From contig JAJECK010000144.1 of the NCBI GenBank assembly GCA_022822085.1, forward strand, positions 1 through 64,000: a DNA stretch of 64,000 nt, in the 5' to 3' direction. Shown here piece by piece: positions 45,671 to 55,867 of this stretch. Each line of letters opens with the position of its first letter. Positions within the stretch are counted from its first letter, which is position 1. The position numbers were made by a program, and so were the translations under genes. The notes under the pieces were generated by a model. The model worked only from the letters and a program-made list of their open reading frames with translations, made no database searches and was not told the origin of the DNA. The stretch is from Candidatus Poribacteria bacterium. GTDB lineage: Bacteria; Poribacteria; WGA-4E; WGA-3G.

Positions 45671-46720
45671 ATGATATATTCAATTTTCGTTCATGCAGGG
45701 TTGGAAAACATTGCCCGACAAGAAATTATCAAGCGTTTCGGTGATACAAAAGAATTTAAAATCGTCACGCGGAAACCGCAACGAATTATCTTCCAATACA
45801 TGGGAAATCCGAAAGATGTATTATCGCTACGGACTGCGGAGAGTCTTTTTCTGGTTATCAAACATTTTACCAATATGACTCGTTCACGTCGTTCCCTGAC
45901 ATCAATCCGCAACTCTCTTAATCGACAGAACTTTTCTCAAGCACTTACTGCATGTCGTCAGGTTGGATTGAGTGTTCGCAAACGGGTATCGTTTCGTGTC
46001 ATCAGTCGAATGTCGGGGTACCGCAACTTTCAAAAGCGAGACATGCAACAGATTGTAGAAAGGTCGTTGATTGATAAAGGGTGGACTTTATCTCAATCAG
46101 GAACAGGAATAGATGTTTGGGCAGAGGTCCACGGTGAAGACGGTTATATCAGTGTTCGGTTATCTAAACCCGACATGTCGCAACGTTTCTACAAACAAAT
46201 TCAAGTGCCACATACTCTTAAGCCTACAGTGGCACATAGCATGGTGATGCTTTCAAAACCGCATCCGGATGACATATTTTTAGATCCGATGTGTGGTGCT
46301 GGAACTATCCTGTTAGAACGCGCTTTTTCTGGACGCTATCGTTATCTGATCGGTGGTGACCTATCTGAAGAAGCGTTACGTGCAACTCAGAAAAACTTTG
46401 GTAGACAGCATCAACCACGACAATTCATTCATTGGGATTCAGAAGTTCTACCAATTCAACCAAATTCTGTTGATAAAATCGTGTGCAATCTTCCAATAAA
46501 TGGGATAGGTACTACTAATACTGAAATATATAATCACTATCAGCGTTTTATCAAACAATTTGAAGATGTGATCAAACCTGGAGGGAAGATGGTCCTGCTA
46601 TCCATGCAACCTTCCCCTCTAAACAGAGTACTCAAAAATCAGAATCAGTTAAAAACAAGACAACAGGTTGGTATTAACCTAAATGGGAAACGGGGAAGGA
46701 TCTTTGTAGTGCATTGCTGA
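45671..46720 (+). CDS. THUMP-domain RNA methyltransferase (TrmN/RlmL-like)
   Basis: 349 aa from the ATG at 45671, with AAGGAG four bases upstream. The N-terminal THUMP-like part is IFVHAGLENIARQEIIKRFG. The C-terminal SAM motif is DDIFLDPMCGAGTILLERAFSG. The motif IV catalytic loop reads CNLPING, as in guanine-N2 tRNA methyltransferases of the Trm11/Trm14 group rather than NPPY. It likely methylates tRNA or rRNA guanine. Confidence 0.82.
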   Translation: MIYSIFVHAGLENIARQEIIKRFGDTKEFKIVTRKPQRIIFQYMGNPKDVLSLRTAESLFLVIKHFTNMTRSRRSLTSIRNSLNRQNFSQALTACRQVGLSVRKRVSFRVISRMSGYRNFQKRDMQQIVERSLIDKGWTLSQSGTGIDVWAEVHGEDGYISVRLSKPDMSQRFYKQIQVPHTLKPTVAHSMVMLSKPHPDDIFLDPMCGAGTILLERAFSGRYRYLIGGDLSEEALRATQKNFGRQHQPRQFIHWDSEVLPIQPNSVDKIVCNLPINGIGTTNTEIYNHYQRFIKQFEDVIKPGGKMVLLSMQPSPLNRVLKNQNQLKTRQQVGINLNGKRGRIFVVHC

Positions 46721-46725
46721 GAATT

Positions 46726-46747
46726 GGCGAGGTATAAATACCTCGCC
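46726..46747. repeat. Palindrome GGCGAGGTAT/ATACCTCGCC
   Basis: A 10-bp inverted pair with a 2-base centre lies between two convergent stops. It shares GGCGAGG with the hairpins at 13329 and 36395. No T run supports a terminator. Confidence 0.7.
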
Positions 46748-46765
46748 GACAGAAATAAAATCAAT

Positions 46766-47851
46766 TTAGAATTCTGGAACCTTTACTGCGACCTCTTTGC
46801 CAGATGCATGTGACCTGAAGATACCATCCATAATCACATTCGTCAGGAGTACTCCCTCCGGTGAAATCGGAGATGGCGCATCGGCTATGATCGCTTCACG
46901 GAATGCGGTCATCTGTGCAGCCCAGTTGTCTTCGGATGGGAATCCAGAGAAACTGATAGTCGTCATCCCTTCAGGTGGGTCTGGTTCTGCTGTTAATCCT
47001 TCTGATTCGACAAACTTCTTGAGATCCCCTGAGTATGAATCTGCAAATACGACAGGTCCGTCCAAGGAAATTCCAGCTTTTGTACCAAGATGGAAGTTGC
47101 CACCGAGCGAGTTTGCGTGAACTGCCCAAGAGATCTTAAACACCATAACGCCACCATTTTCAAATCGGATCCAGGCTGCACCGAACTCCTCTACATCCAT
47201 CTTATCTTTGAATCTATCATCTTGCATTGATATGTAATCTTCAGTAATAGCGGAGACACGCACCGGTTTCGGATACCCCATCGCAAACAGCGATCTGTGC
47301 ATATTGTAGACACCGATGTCAACGATTGCCCCTGCCCCTGCTGTCTTTTTATAGATGAAAGTATGTCCTGGATTTCCACGTCGTCTACACCCCGCAGATT
47401 CAGAGTAATAGATATCACCCAGCAATCCTTCATCATACAACTTCCTTGAGAATTGGAGCCTCGGACTAAACGTGGGGTTGAGACCGATTTGCAGAATTTT
47501 GCCTGATTCTTTTGCTGCGCGTACCATTGCAGTTGCATCTGGCAGCGTCGCTGCCATCGGTTTCTCACAGAGGACGTGCTTGCCAGCCTTCAATGCTGCG
47601 ACCGTCGGTCGTCTATGTCCTTGATTGTAAGTCGTAACACTCACAGCATCAAGTTCGTCCATTTCAAGCATCTTGTTATAACTTGTGAAGGCGTTCTTTT
47701 GGGGGACACCCCACTCTTCTGCGGCTTGGTTTGCCTTACTTTTAATGATGTCGCACACCGCGATAATCTCAAAACCACCTACTTTCTCATAGGTGCCACG
47801 GTGAGCACGTGAAATACCACCTGTACCAATAATTCCAACTTTGACAGCCAT
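46766..47851 (-). CDS. Gfo/Idh/MocA oxidoreductase, tandem copy 1
   Basis: 361 aa from the ATG at 47851, preceded by AAAGGAGATGACTTT. The longer track start is rejected, which makes it the same length as copy 2. It has KVGIIGTGGISRAH, the EKP motif CEKPMAATLPDATAMVRAA, and YNMHRSLFAMGYPKP. It is probably an NAD(P)-dependent sugar or polyol dehydrogenase. Its own promoter lies at 47893-47921. Confidence 0.92.
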   Translation of the reverse strand: MAVKVGIIGTGGISRAHRGTYEKVGGFEIIAVCDIIKSKANQAAEEWGVPQKNAFTSYNKMLEMDELDAVSVTTYNQGHRRPTVAALKAGKHVLCEKPMAATLPDATAMVRAAKESGKILQIGLNPTFSPRLQFSRKLYDEGLLGDIYYSESAGCRRRGNPGHTFIYKKTAGAGAIVDIGVYNMHRSLFAMGYPKPVRVSAITEDYISMQDDRFKDKMDVEEFGAAWIRFENGGVMVFKISWAVHANSLGGNFHLGTKAGISLDGPVVFADSYSGDLKKFVESEGLTAEPDPPEGMTTISFSGFPSEDNWAAQMTAFREAIIADAPSPISPEGVLLTNVIMDGIFRSHASGKEVAVKVPEF

Positions 47852-47892
47852 AAAGTCATCTCCTTTTGAGATAAGCAATTATTTGATGTGTT

Positions 47893-47921
47893 AGTTTAGA
47901 GGATATTCTGTTGGAAATCAA
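47893..47921 (-). promoter_or_regulatory. Promoter of Gfo/Idh copy 1
   Basis: Minus strand TTGATT, a 17-base spacer, TAAACT. The spacer end and -10 (ATATCCTCTAAACTAACACATC) match the promoter of copy 2 base for base. Confidence 0.6.
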
Positions 47922-47948
47922 GGAAAAAATGAGATATGTGGCAAAATC

Positions 47949-49034
47949 TTAGATTTCAGGCACTTTCACTGGGACCTCTTTCTTACTCTCATGTGATCGG
48001 AAGATTCCATCCATAATCACGTTGGTCAGTAGCACTCCTTCTGGTGGAAGAGGTGATACACCATCAGCATTAACGGCTTCACGGAAAGCTGTCATCTGTG
48101 CTTGCCATACATCTACCTTGGGAAATCCTTTGATGTTAATAGTCGTCATTCCCTCTGGAGGATCTGCAGTTGCAGTTAAACCTTCTGATTCAACGAGTTT
48201 CTGTAGTTCAGGACTATAGGAATCAGCATATACAATAGGACCGTCCAAAGAGATACCTGCCTCTTTACCGAGACAGAACAACCCACCGAGAGAGTTTTGG
48301 TGGACCGCCCACGATATCTTAAATACCATAACACCACCATTGTCAAACCGAATCCACGCAGCACCGAATTCTTCTACATCCATTTTATCTTTAAATCTCG
48401 GATCTTGCATAGAGATGTAGTCTTCGGTGATAGCAGAAACCCGTACAGGTTTGGGATACCCCATTGCATAGAGTGCATTGTGTAGGTTATAGATACCGAT
48501 GTCTACGATTGCACCTGCACCTGCAGTCTTTTTATAGATAAACGTCCGTCCAGGATTCCCTCTACGACGACATCTTGCTGATTCGGAATAGTAAATATCT
48601 CCAAGTATACCTTCATCTATCACTTTTTTAGCAAATTGTAGTTGTGGTGTAAATGCACTTTTAACCCCAATCTGCAGTATCTTTCCTGATGCTTTCGCAG
48701 CCCGCACCATTGCAGTTGCATCCGCAAGTGTTGCCGCCATCGGTTTCTCACAGAAAACATGTTTGCCTGCATTCAATGCAGCGACGGTAGGTCGTCGATG
48801 TGCTTGGTTGTAAGTACAAACGCTCACAGTATCAATCTCATCCATTTCAAACATCTTGTTGTAGTTTGTAAATGCATACTTTTTGGGGACACCCCAGTTT
48901 TCTGCAGCCTGTAATGCTTTTTCATGAATAATATCGCACACAGCGACAATCTCAAATCCCTCGACTGCCGTGTAAGTTCGGTGATGTGCACGCGAAATAC
49001 CACCTGTGCCAACGATCCCCACGCGAATTGCCAT
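47949..49034 (-). CDS. Gfo/Idh/MocA oxidoreductase, tandem copy 2
   Basis: 361 aa. RVGIVGTGGISRAH, CEKPMAATLADATAMVRAA, IYNLHNALYAMGYPKP. High identity with copy 1 over the full length. The ATG follows AAGGAGACAATCCT. The substrate is not readable; divergence in the mid-region (VKSAFTPQLQF against LNPTFSPRLQF) may alter specificity. Confidence 0.92.
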   Translation of the reverse strand: MAIRVGIVGTGGISRAHHRTYTAVEGFEIVAVCDIIHEKALQAAENWGVPKKYAFTNYNKMFEMDEIDTVSVCTYNQAHRRPTVAALNAGKHVFCEKPMAATLADATAMVRAAKASGKILQIGVKSAFTPQLQFAKKVIDEGILGDIYYSESARCRRRGNPGRTFIYKKTAGAGAIVDIGIYNLHNALYAMGYPKPVRVSAITEDYISMQDPRFKDKMDVEEFGAAWIRFDNGGVMVFKISWAVHQNSLGGLFCLGKEAGISLDGPIVYADSYSPELQKLVESEGLTATADPPEGMTTINIKGFPKVDVWQAQMTAFREAVNADGVSPLPPEGVLLTNVIMDGIFRSHESKKEVPVKVPEI

Positions 49035-49075
49035 AGGATTGTCTCCTTATGAGAAATACAACATTATGATGTGTT

Positions 49076-49104
49076 AGTTTAGAGGATATTGAAATGGAAA
49101 GCAA
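49076..49104 (-). promoter_or_regulatory. Promoter of Gfo/Idh copy 2
   Basis: Minus strand TTGCTT, a 17-base spacer, TAAACT. It shares the -10 context with the promoter of copy 1, so the duplication included control DNA. Confidence 0.55.
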
Positions 49105-49166
49105 GGAAAAAGTGGTATTGAATTACTAAATAGGACTGAGGAGATATCGTTGATAAGACGGTGCTG

Positions 49167-51074
49167 TTAATCAGCAGTTGCGGTTTCCAAAGGTGGTAAT
49201 TCAGGATAATTCCCACGCGCATTTCGCCATGCCATGATACCTTCAGCAATCATCCAAACCTGCAGTCCCTCAACAACAACCCCGAAACCAAAGAGAATAT
49301 ATTCCCCAGTAAACAACCATCCCGTCTCGGGATTGAACATCTGATGCAACATTGCCCAAGCAGGCATGAGGAGCATGACTACCATTGGCAGGAAAGCAAA
49401 CCATATCGGTTTGTTGCGGCGCACAAGATAGAAGACGATTACCATGAATGCTAATCCTGCCAAGAGTTGATTTGTCGCGCCAAAGAGAGGCCAAAGAGTC
49501 ATGCCACCACTACCAGGTCCATTCGGTCCCTGTAGCAACGCCACAGCAGCTGCAAGGACCAACGCAAATGCTGTAGCAACATAACGATTTGTTAGAGGCT
49601 TGAACTTAGCAGTTTGCGCGAGCTCTTGAATTACATATCGTTGTAATCGTGTAGCGGTATCAAGGGTTGTTGCTGCGAAACTTGCAACAAGTACCGCCAT
49701 AATCGCTATACCCATTTTAAGAGGAATTCCGAGAGAGGCGAGGAAATTTCCACCACCATCAACAAAAGCACTGACCTTTTCTCTGAGTTTGTGACTTGCC
49801 CAACCACCACCAACCACCGTAGTTGTACCATCGTCATCAGTCTCTACTTCACCTGTTGCATAACGTGTTCGCCATGCATCTTGATTTAAAACGGGTTGTG
49901 TACTTCCTTCTTTTAGGATAGGTTGGAATGTGTAACCTCCAGCAATTGTAGTGTCTGCAGTGCGGTTGAAAATACCCATTCCAATCCCAGCACAACATGC
50001 AATAATCACGACAACGGCAAGTCCACCTTCAAGCAGCATTGCTCCGTACCCAACGTATTGTGCATCGCTTTCGGATTCGACTTGTTTACTTGAAGTTCCA
50101 GAACTGACCATACAGTGGAAACCACTAACTGCACCACACGCTATCGTAATAAAGAGGAAGGGCCAAATTGGTGGAGCATCGGGGGGAATGTCTGAGGCGA
50201 CTACGGGGGCAGATGCAAATAAGTTCGCTTGTCCTGTCAATCCTGCAACTGCGAGTCCAAGCACTAATAGAACAAGTGCTAAAACTAATTCATGACTATT
50301 AATAAAATCTCGCGGTTGTAAGAGAGTCCATACAGGTAGGACAGAGGCAATGAAGCAATAGACAAACAGGACTAACGTCCAGATAACTACTACGTTCAGA
50401 TAAGTCGGTCCAAGCAGTGGAATACCTAACCAAGTGCTTAAATCAATAGGCAGTAAATACGCACCGATCCCCATGCCTATATACATAATACCGAGTGCAA
50501 CAATAGATGGAATAAGGATATTACCACCACGACGATAAATCCACACACCAATAGCAACAGCAAGCGGTATTTCTATCCAGACAGAAAGGACAGATTCAGG
50601 ATAGTAGGAAAAAATGAGCGCAATGACCAAACCGAAGATAGCAAGGACAATGGTTAAACCCATGAAGAGCACAAATAGGAACAGAAACTTGGCTCGCGGT
50701 CCAACCATTCTACCGGCAACTTCACCCACACTTTGGCCACGATTACGGAGAGAGACAACTAATGAACCAAAATCATGAACAGCACCGATGAAAACTGAGC
50801 CAAGCACGACCCAGAGCAATGCTGGCAACCACCCCCAAAAAACTGCAATGGCGGGACCAACAATTGGACCGGTTCCAGCAATACTGGTAAAGTGATGTCC
50901 AAAGATGATCTCTTTTTTAGTCGGAACGTAATCTACATCGTCTCTTAATTCTTGGCTCGGAACTCTTGCTTGTGGATCTAAACCAAAGATCTTTCTCGCC
51001 AACCATTTTCCATAGGTGTTGTATGCAACAATGAAACCGACAAAGCTTAAAACAGCAATTATAAGTGTGCTCAT
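49167..51074 (-). CDS. cstA: CstA-family carbon-starvation transporter
   Basis: 635 aa from the ATG at 51074 (the track adds two residues at a TTG). Many hydrophobic segments. Signatures are FGHHFTSIAGTGPIVGPAIAVFWGWLPALLWVVLGSVFIGAVHDFGSL and FHCMVSSGTSSKQVE. Family members import pyruvate or peptides when carbon is scarce. It lies 47 bases downstream of xylA and probably shares its transcript. Confidence 0.93.
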   Translation of the reverse strand: MSTLIIAVLSFVGFIVAYNTYGKWLARKIFGLDPQARVPSQELRDDVDYVPTKKEIIFGHHFTSIAGTGPIVGPAIAVFWGWLPALLWVVLGSVFIGAVHDFGSLVVSLRNRGQSVGEVAGRMVGPRAKFLFLFVLFMGLTIVLAIFGLVIALIFSYYPESVLSVWIEIPLAVAIGVWIYRRGGNILIPSIVALGIMYIGMGIGAYLLPIDLSTWLGIPLLGPTYLNVVVIWTLVLFVYCFIASVLPVWTLLQPRDFINSHELVLALVLLVLGLAVAGLTGQANLFASAPVVASDIPPDAPPIWPFLFITIACGAVSGFHCMVSSGTSSKQVESESDAQYVGYGAMLLEGGLAVVVIIACCAGIGMGIFNRTADTTIAGGYTFQPILKEGSTQPVLNQDAWRTRYATGEVETDDDGTTTVVGGGWASHKLREKVSAFVDGGGNFLASLGIPLKMGIAIMAVLVASFAATTLDTATRLQRYVIQELAQTAKFKPLTNRYVATAFALVLAAAVALLQGPNGPGSGGMTLWPLFGATNQLLAGLAFMVIVFYLVRRNKPIWFAFLPMVVMLLMPAWAMLHQMFNPETGWLFTGEYILFGFGVVVEGLQVWMIAEGIMAWRNARGNYPELPPLETATAD

Positions 51075-51121
51075 AAGCAAAAGCCCTGACTCATCAGTTG
51101 AAAAAGAGAAACTCTATGTAG

Positions 51122-52291
51122 TTATCTGACACCAGTTAGTATTTCAAATGTAAGTTGATCTAATTTTTCGTACCCAAGTCCTTTTTGAGCAATGGTATCC
51201 GGTTTAAAATCAATCTTTCTCAATTTCTCAGTATTCTCTGCACTGTATTTTGCCATAATTGATTCAAGTTCTGTATCTCCGGCACGTAAATCAGCAAGGA
51301 TACCTTGTATTTCAGAGTCTTCATTGAATTGACGCGCTTTGTCTTTCAAAATCAGATAACTCCGCATACATCCAGCTGCAAAGTCCCAAACCCCTTGTTC
51401 ATCTTCTGTCCGGTAAGCGTGTGCATCAAAGTGGCGGTTACCATCCCAATTGACATCTTCAAGAAATTTTACGAGAAAGAATGCACTCTTGATGTTTTCT
51501 GAACCGAAACGTAAATCCTGATCGAAACGACTCATCTTCTGGTCATTTAAGTCAATATGGAATAACTTCCCTGCTTCATACGCTTGTGCGACACCGTGTA
51601 AAAAACTTAAACCTGCCATCGTCTCGTGGGCAAATTCTGGATTGACACCAACCATTTCTGGATGATCAAGAGTCTCAATAAAGTGGAGCATGTGTCCTGT
51701 GGTAGGAAGATAAATGTCTCCACGGGGTTCATTCGGTTTCGCTTCTAAAGCAAATTTTAGGTCGTATCCTTGGTCATTTACATAGTGTGTGAAGTAATTC
51801 ATCGCTTCACGGTTCCATTTCACTGTGTCTGGACCGTCTTTTGCTGCATCAACTTCTGCCCCCTCACGTCCACCCCAGAAGACATATATTTTAGCACCGA
51901 GTTCTACACCGAGATCTATAGCATTCAAAGTTTTTTGTATAGCAAACGCTCTAACTTTAGGGTCATTTGAGGTAAACGCACCATCCTTGAAAATAGGATG
52001 ATAAAATAGGTTTGTTGTAGCCATCGGCACTTTCATACCGTTGTCTGAAAGTGCTTTTTTAAATTCACGTACAATTTGATCACGTTCAGATGCGGATGCA
52101 TCAAATGGAACAAGATCGTTGTCGTGTAAGTTGACTCCATACGCTCCTAATTCGCTTAATTTTTTGACGCTGTAGGTGGGTTTCAATGGAGGTCTAACGA
52201 CATCCCCGAATGGATCTCGTCCGGGATTTCCAACGGTCCACAACCCGAATGTGAACTTATGTTCAGGTTTGGGTTGAAACTGATCTGACAT
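51122..52291 (-). CDS. xylA: Xylose isomerase (short class I type)
   Basis: 389 aa, the length of the actinobacterial group. [14 protein letters not shown], catalytic His in [14 protein letters not shown], metal Glu and Lys in [33 protein letters not shown]. It interconverts xylose and xylulose. No xylB lies in the window. Promoter at 52324-52352. Confidence 0.95.
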   Translation of the reverse strand: MSDQFQPKPEHKFTFGLWTVGNPGRDPFGDVVRPPLKPTYSVKKLSELGAYGVNLHDNDLVPFDASASERDQIVREFKKALSDNGMKVPMATTNLFYHPIFKDGAFTSNDPKVRAFAIQKTLNAIDLGVELGAKIYVFWGGREGAEVDAAKDGPDTVKWNREAMNYFTHYVNDQGYDLKFALEAKPNEPRGDIYLPTTGHMLHFIETLDHPEMVGVNPEFAHETMAGLSFLHGVAQAYEAGKLFHIDLNDQKMSRFDQDLRFGSENIKSAFFLVKFLEDVNWDGNRHFDAHAYRTEDEQGVWDFAAGCMRSYLILKDKARQFNEDSEIQGILADLRAGDTELESIMAKYSAENTEKLRKIDFKPDTIAQKGLGYEKLDQLTFEILTGVR

Positions 52292-52323
52292 TCAATAACT
52301 CCTATAATTACATTTTTTGTATG

Positions 52324-52352
52324 ATTATAACACATTTGTACTATATTGTGAA
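52324..52352 (-). promoter_or_regulatory. Strong promoter of xylA-cstA
   Basis: Minus strand TTCACA, a 17-base spacer, TATAAT (5/6 and 6/6). Leader of about 25 bases. Confidence 0.75.
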
Positions 52353-52360
52353 GAAAATTT

Positions 52361-53683
52361 TTATTCACCCAATTGTTTGTCGATCTGATTAAGTACAGTT
52401 TCATAATCTGCTTCCAATTCCAGTGGAACATTATGATAACGAGGTGTGGGTTTATCAGGAACAACATTGTGATATGCTACCTTGAAATCAGGGAATTTTA
52501 GTCCGTTTGCTGTAGAAATCACGATAACTCTGTCGTCATTTTGTATCTGTTTGCGTTCAACCATTTTTATGAGGACAGCTAATGCCACACCCGTGTGCGG
52601 ACAGTTGAAAAGTCCAGTTCTGTCTGCTCTTGCAGCAGCATCAGCTAATTCTTCTTCAGAGGCCTGATCGACAATTCCTTCAAATCGCTGTAAAACTCGT
52701 ATGGCACGATGAACAGATACAGGATTACCAATTTGAATTGCTGTAGCTTGTGTGGATTGTGCGGTTATGGCTTTGAACTCCTTGAAATCTTTTTGGAAAC
52801 TGCGATATAATGGATTTGCTCGTTCCGCTTGTGCACATGCAATCCGTGGCAATTTGTCGATCATACCAAGTTCTAACATCATCAAGAAACCTAACCCCAG
52901 GGCAGAAACATTCCCCAGATTTCCTCCAGGTATGATGATCCAATCGGGGACTTCCCAATCAAACTGTTGGACAATTTCTATACTAATGGTTTTTTGTCCT
53001 TCAATCCGAAGTGAATTGATTGAGTTTGCCAGATAGAAGTCTTTCCTCGCAGCAAGTTTTTGAACAATTGCCATACATCCATCAAAATCTGTTCTTAGCG
53101 ACAGTGTTAATGCACCGTTAGCGATTGGCTGAATCAGTTGTTCTCTTGTTACTTTTTCCTTCGGTAATAGTATAATTGCTGGTATTCCTGCGGCAGAGGC
53201 ATACGCTGCTAACGATGCAGACGTATCACCTGTTGAAGCACACATGACAGCACGGACGTTACCTGACTCAGAGATAATCTGATTTACCATTGAGACCAGA
53301 ACCGTCATACCAAGGTCTTTGAATGAACCGGTATGACTGTTGCCACACTGTTTAATCCACAAATCAGAGAGACCGAGTTGACTACCAAACCGTTCTGCCC
53401 AAAAGAGATTTGTTCCACCCTCATACATAGAGATGATATTATCATTATCAATGTTCGGACAGACGAGTTCTTTCTTTCCCCAGACACCACTACCGTAAGG
53501 ATATTGTGTACGCATATACCGCTGTTCAAATAGGGATTTCCAATCTTCCGCCTTTCGCTGTTTCAACACCTTCATATCGTGTTTGACTTGTAATAAACCG
53601 TTGCAATTCTTACAACGATAAATTATTTCAGTGAGAGGATATTTACATCCTTTATCACATTCAAACCAAGCATCATATTGCAT
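52361..53683 (-). CDS. thrC: Threonine synthase
   Basis: 440 aa. An N-terminal zinc-ribbon-like segment (CDKGCKYPLTEIIYRCKNC) is followed by the PLP fold with Lys in SHTGSFKDLGM and CASTGDTSASLAAYASAAG. It makes threonine from O-phosphohomoserine and pairs metabolically with hom at 20.8 kb. Its ATG overlaps the scpB stop by one base. Confidence 0.95.
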   Translation of the reverse strand: MQYDAWFECDKGCKYPLTEIIYRCKNCNGLLQVKHDMKVLKQRKAEDWKSLFEQRYMRTQYPYGSGVWGKKELVCPNIDNDNIISMYEGGTNLFWAERFGSQLGLSDLWIKQCGNSHTGSFKDLGMTVLVSMVNQIISESGNVRAVMCASTGDTSASLAAYASAAGIPAIILLPKEKVTREQLIQPIANGALTLSLRTDFDGCMAIVQKLAARKDFYLANSINSLRIEGQKTISIEIVQQFDWEVPDWIIIPGGNLGNVSALGLGFLMMLELGMIDKLPRIACAQAERANPLYRSFQKDFKEFKAITAQSTQATAIQIGNPVSVHRAIRVLQRFEGIVDQASEEELADAAARADRTGLFNCPHTGVALAVLIKMVERKQIQNDDRVIVISTANGLKFPDFKVAYHNVVPDKPTPRYHNVPLELEADYETVLNQIDKQLGE

Positions 53684-54333
53684 TATTCTGTTTCCTCAAG
53701 AGATGTGTGAATACTCTCATTGCTATTGGAGGTGGAAAGAAGTTGCTCAATTTCTTCAAGTGATGGTAATTCTGATGGATCTTTCAACCCGAACTGTTGA
53801 AGAAAGGTATCGGTAGTGGAAAATAGAAGTGATCGTCCTGCTCCTTCCTTTCTGCCAGAAACACGGACAAGACCTTTTTCAACAAGCGCACTGATGACAC
53901 TATCGCTATTAACACCGCGTATCGTTGAAACGTCATTTCGTGTGACAGGTTGTTTATAGGCTACAATTGCAAGTGTTTCCAATGCAGAAGGTGATAATGT
54001 TACACGAACCTGTTGTATAAAGAACTTCCGAATCCAATCCGAATATTCTGGTTGGGTACATATTTGATATCCGTTGGCTATTTCAATAAGACGAAAACTC
54101 CGGTTCATTTGCTCATAGTCTTGTTGAAGTTCAGAGAGAGCATTTCTAATCTCACGTACAGTTATTTTAGGTATTGCATGCTGAAACTGTTTAACCGTAA
54201 TTGGTTCACTTGCAGCGAACAATATCGCTTCTAAAATTGACTTTGTATTATCCTCAGGTACATCATCGGAAATTTCCACCTGATCTTCAGCAATATCCAT
54301 CTCAGATTCCATTTTCTGATAATCCCTTTCCAA
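53683..54333 (-). CDS. scpB: Segregation and condensation protein B
   Basis: 216 aa. Two winged helices: ILEAILFAASEPITVKQF and LETLAIVAYKQPVTRNDVSTIRGVNSDSVISALVEKGLVRVSGRKEGAGRSLLFSTT. It binds ScpA/SMC in chromosome segregation. It starts one base after scpA ends. Confidence 0.93.
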   Translation of the reverse strand: MERDYQKMESEMDIAEDQVEISDDVPEDNTKSILEAILFAASEPITVKQFQHAIPKITVREIRNALSELQQDYEQMNRSFRLIEIANGYQICTQPEYSDWIRKFFIQQVRVTLSPSALETLAIVAYKQPVTRNDVSTIRGVNSDSVISALVEKGLVRVSGRKEGAGRSLLFSTTDTFLQQFGLKDPSELPSLEEIEQLLSTSNSNESIHTSLEETE

Positions 54334-54334
54334 T

Positions 54335-55111
54335 TTATTCTGTGGAATTAATACTCTTGGCTTTTACGAGATATATGCTTTCAAATAGACCTGTTTGTAC
54401 TGTTACAATTGTTCCTAATCTAATTAATTCCAAAACAGCCAAGAATGTAACGATTAAGTGTAATTTACTGGATGTTAGTGTGAACAGATCATCAAATAGC
54501 AATTGGTCTGAATTTTCTAATTGGCTTTCAATATAAGCCATCTTTTCTTCAACAGTGATTGTTTCTTCTTCAAAGGTCTCGTATTCATCATCCAAATCAA
54601 GTTGTGTTATTCTGTCATTAATGTTTTTGAAAGCAGTGAGTAGATCAAATAGGGTAGCTTTTATCTCGTAAGAACGCGTTTCATCAAAACCTGAATGTAA
54701 TTTTGGACTTCTATTATATATTGTAGTTCTATGCTCGGCATATATATCTAAGACTTTAGCTGCTTCTTTATATCGCTTATATTCTAAAAGCTGTTGCACA
54801 AGTTGTTCTTGGTTACCAATATTATGTTCTGACTTTGCTTCATTTTTTGGTAAAATACTATGTGATTTTATTTGTAACAATGTTGCAGCCATCACCAAAA
54901 AATCGGATGCTAAATCTAAATCTAACTGCTCCATAAGATTCACATATTCAAGATATCTGTCTGTAATTTTGGCAATTTGGATGTCGTAGATATCCATCTC
55001 TTCCTTCTGAATTAGGTGTAGGAGTAGGTCAAGGGGGCCCTCAAAACCGTCCAGTTTAACAGCATATATAGGATGTGATGATGGATGTGATAAAGAAAAT
55101 TCAGAAAGCAT
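54335..55111 (-). CDS. scpA: Segregation and condensation protein A
   Basis: 258 aa. The kleisin N-terminus is YAVKLDGFEGPLDLLLHLIQKEEMDIYDIQIAKITDRYLEYV, and the C-terminal winged helix KLHLIVTFLAVLELIRLG. It bridges the SMC heads. No smc gene is in the window. Confidence 0.93.
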   Translation of the reverse strand: MLSEFSLSHPSSHPIYAVKLDGFEGPLDLLLHLIQKEEMDIYDIQIAKITDRYLEYVNLMEQLDLDLASDFLVMAATLLQIKSHSILPKNEAKSEHNIGNQEQLVQQLLEYKRYKEAAKVLDIYAEHRTTIYNRSPKLHSGFDETRSYEIKATLFDLLTAFKNINDRITQLDLDDEYETFEEETITVEEKMAYIESQLENSDQLLFDDLFTLTSSKLHLIVTFLAVLELIRLGTIVTVQTGLFESIYLVKAKSINSTE

Positions 55112-55144
55112 AATCGTATTCGTTTAATATCAACTACTACAAAT

Positions 55145-55834
55145 TTATCGTACTGCAAGAGTTTTGGCAATTATATCTACAATGTCGCGACTGATTTCAA
55201 CGATGATAAAAAGTGGACTATCTATCCCGATAAAGTATGGTAAGAAGATAATAAGCATCAGAATGGGCATGCCGTAAGGTGCAAGTTTTTCAAATTGACG
55301 TGAGGCACTTTCTGGTAGTAAACCGTTTACTACGCTAAATCCATCTAACGGAAAGAGTGGTATCATATTAAACATGGCAAGAATTACACTATAGAAAGCC
55401 GAAGTTTCCAAAAACGTGTGAATACCAAATAGTGTTTTGGAGGGATACGGTTTCAAATCAAACATGTACAACATCTTTATGATTATGAATATCACAATTG
55501 TCAACAAGATATTCATAATAGGACCTGCAGCTGCAATCAACATCAGGTCTCTTCTCGGTTTCTTCAGATTATATGGATTAACTGGAACAGGTTTTGCCCA
55601 TCCAAAGAATCCTCCTCCATACAATGACCCTGCCAAAGGTAAAATCAGTGTTCCAATAGGATCAATGTGTACTGCAGGGTTAAATGACATACGACCTAAA
55701 TCTTTTGCAGTGGGATCTCCTAACATATTTGCAGATTTAGCATGCCCCCATTCGTGAAAGGTCAAGAGAATAATGAACTGACAGACGACAAGAATCGCCT
55801 TGGCTATATTGTCTGGCGAAAATAAATCAATCAT
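55145..55834 (-). CDS. M50 (site-2 protease) family membrane metalloprotease
   Basis: 229 aa, four to five membrane segments. Zinc motif HEWGH (LTFHEWGHAKSANMLGDPTAKDLGRMSFNP) and the third ligand in NMIPLFPLDGFSVV. This short YwhC-like group lacks PDZ domains. Substrate unknown. It lies in a run with cca, scpA and scpB. Confidence 0.9.
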   Translation of the reverse strand: MIDLFSPDNIAKAILVVCQFIILLTFHEWGHAKSANMLGDPTAKDLGRMSFNPAVHIDPIGTLILPLAGSLYGGGFFGWAKPVPVNPYNLKKPRRDLMLIAAAGPIMNILLTIVIFIIIKMLYMFDLKPYPSKTLFGIHTFLETSAFYSVILAMFNMIPLFPLDGFSVVNGLLPESASRQFEKLAPYGMPILMLIIFLPYFIGIDSPLFIIVEISRDIVDIIAKTLAVR

Positions 55835-55867
55835 AATTCTATTCTATAATCTTATGAAATGAAAAAT

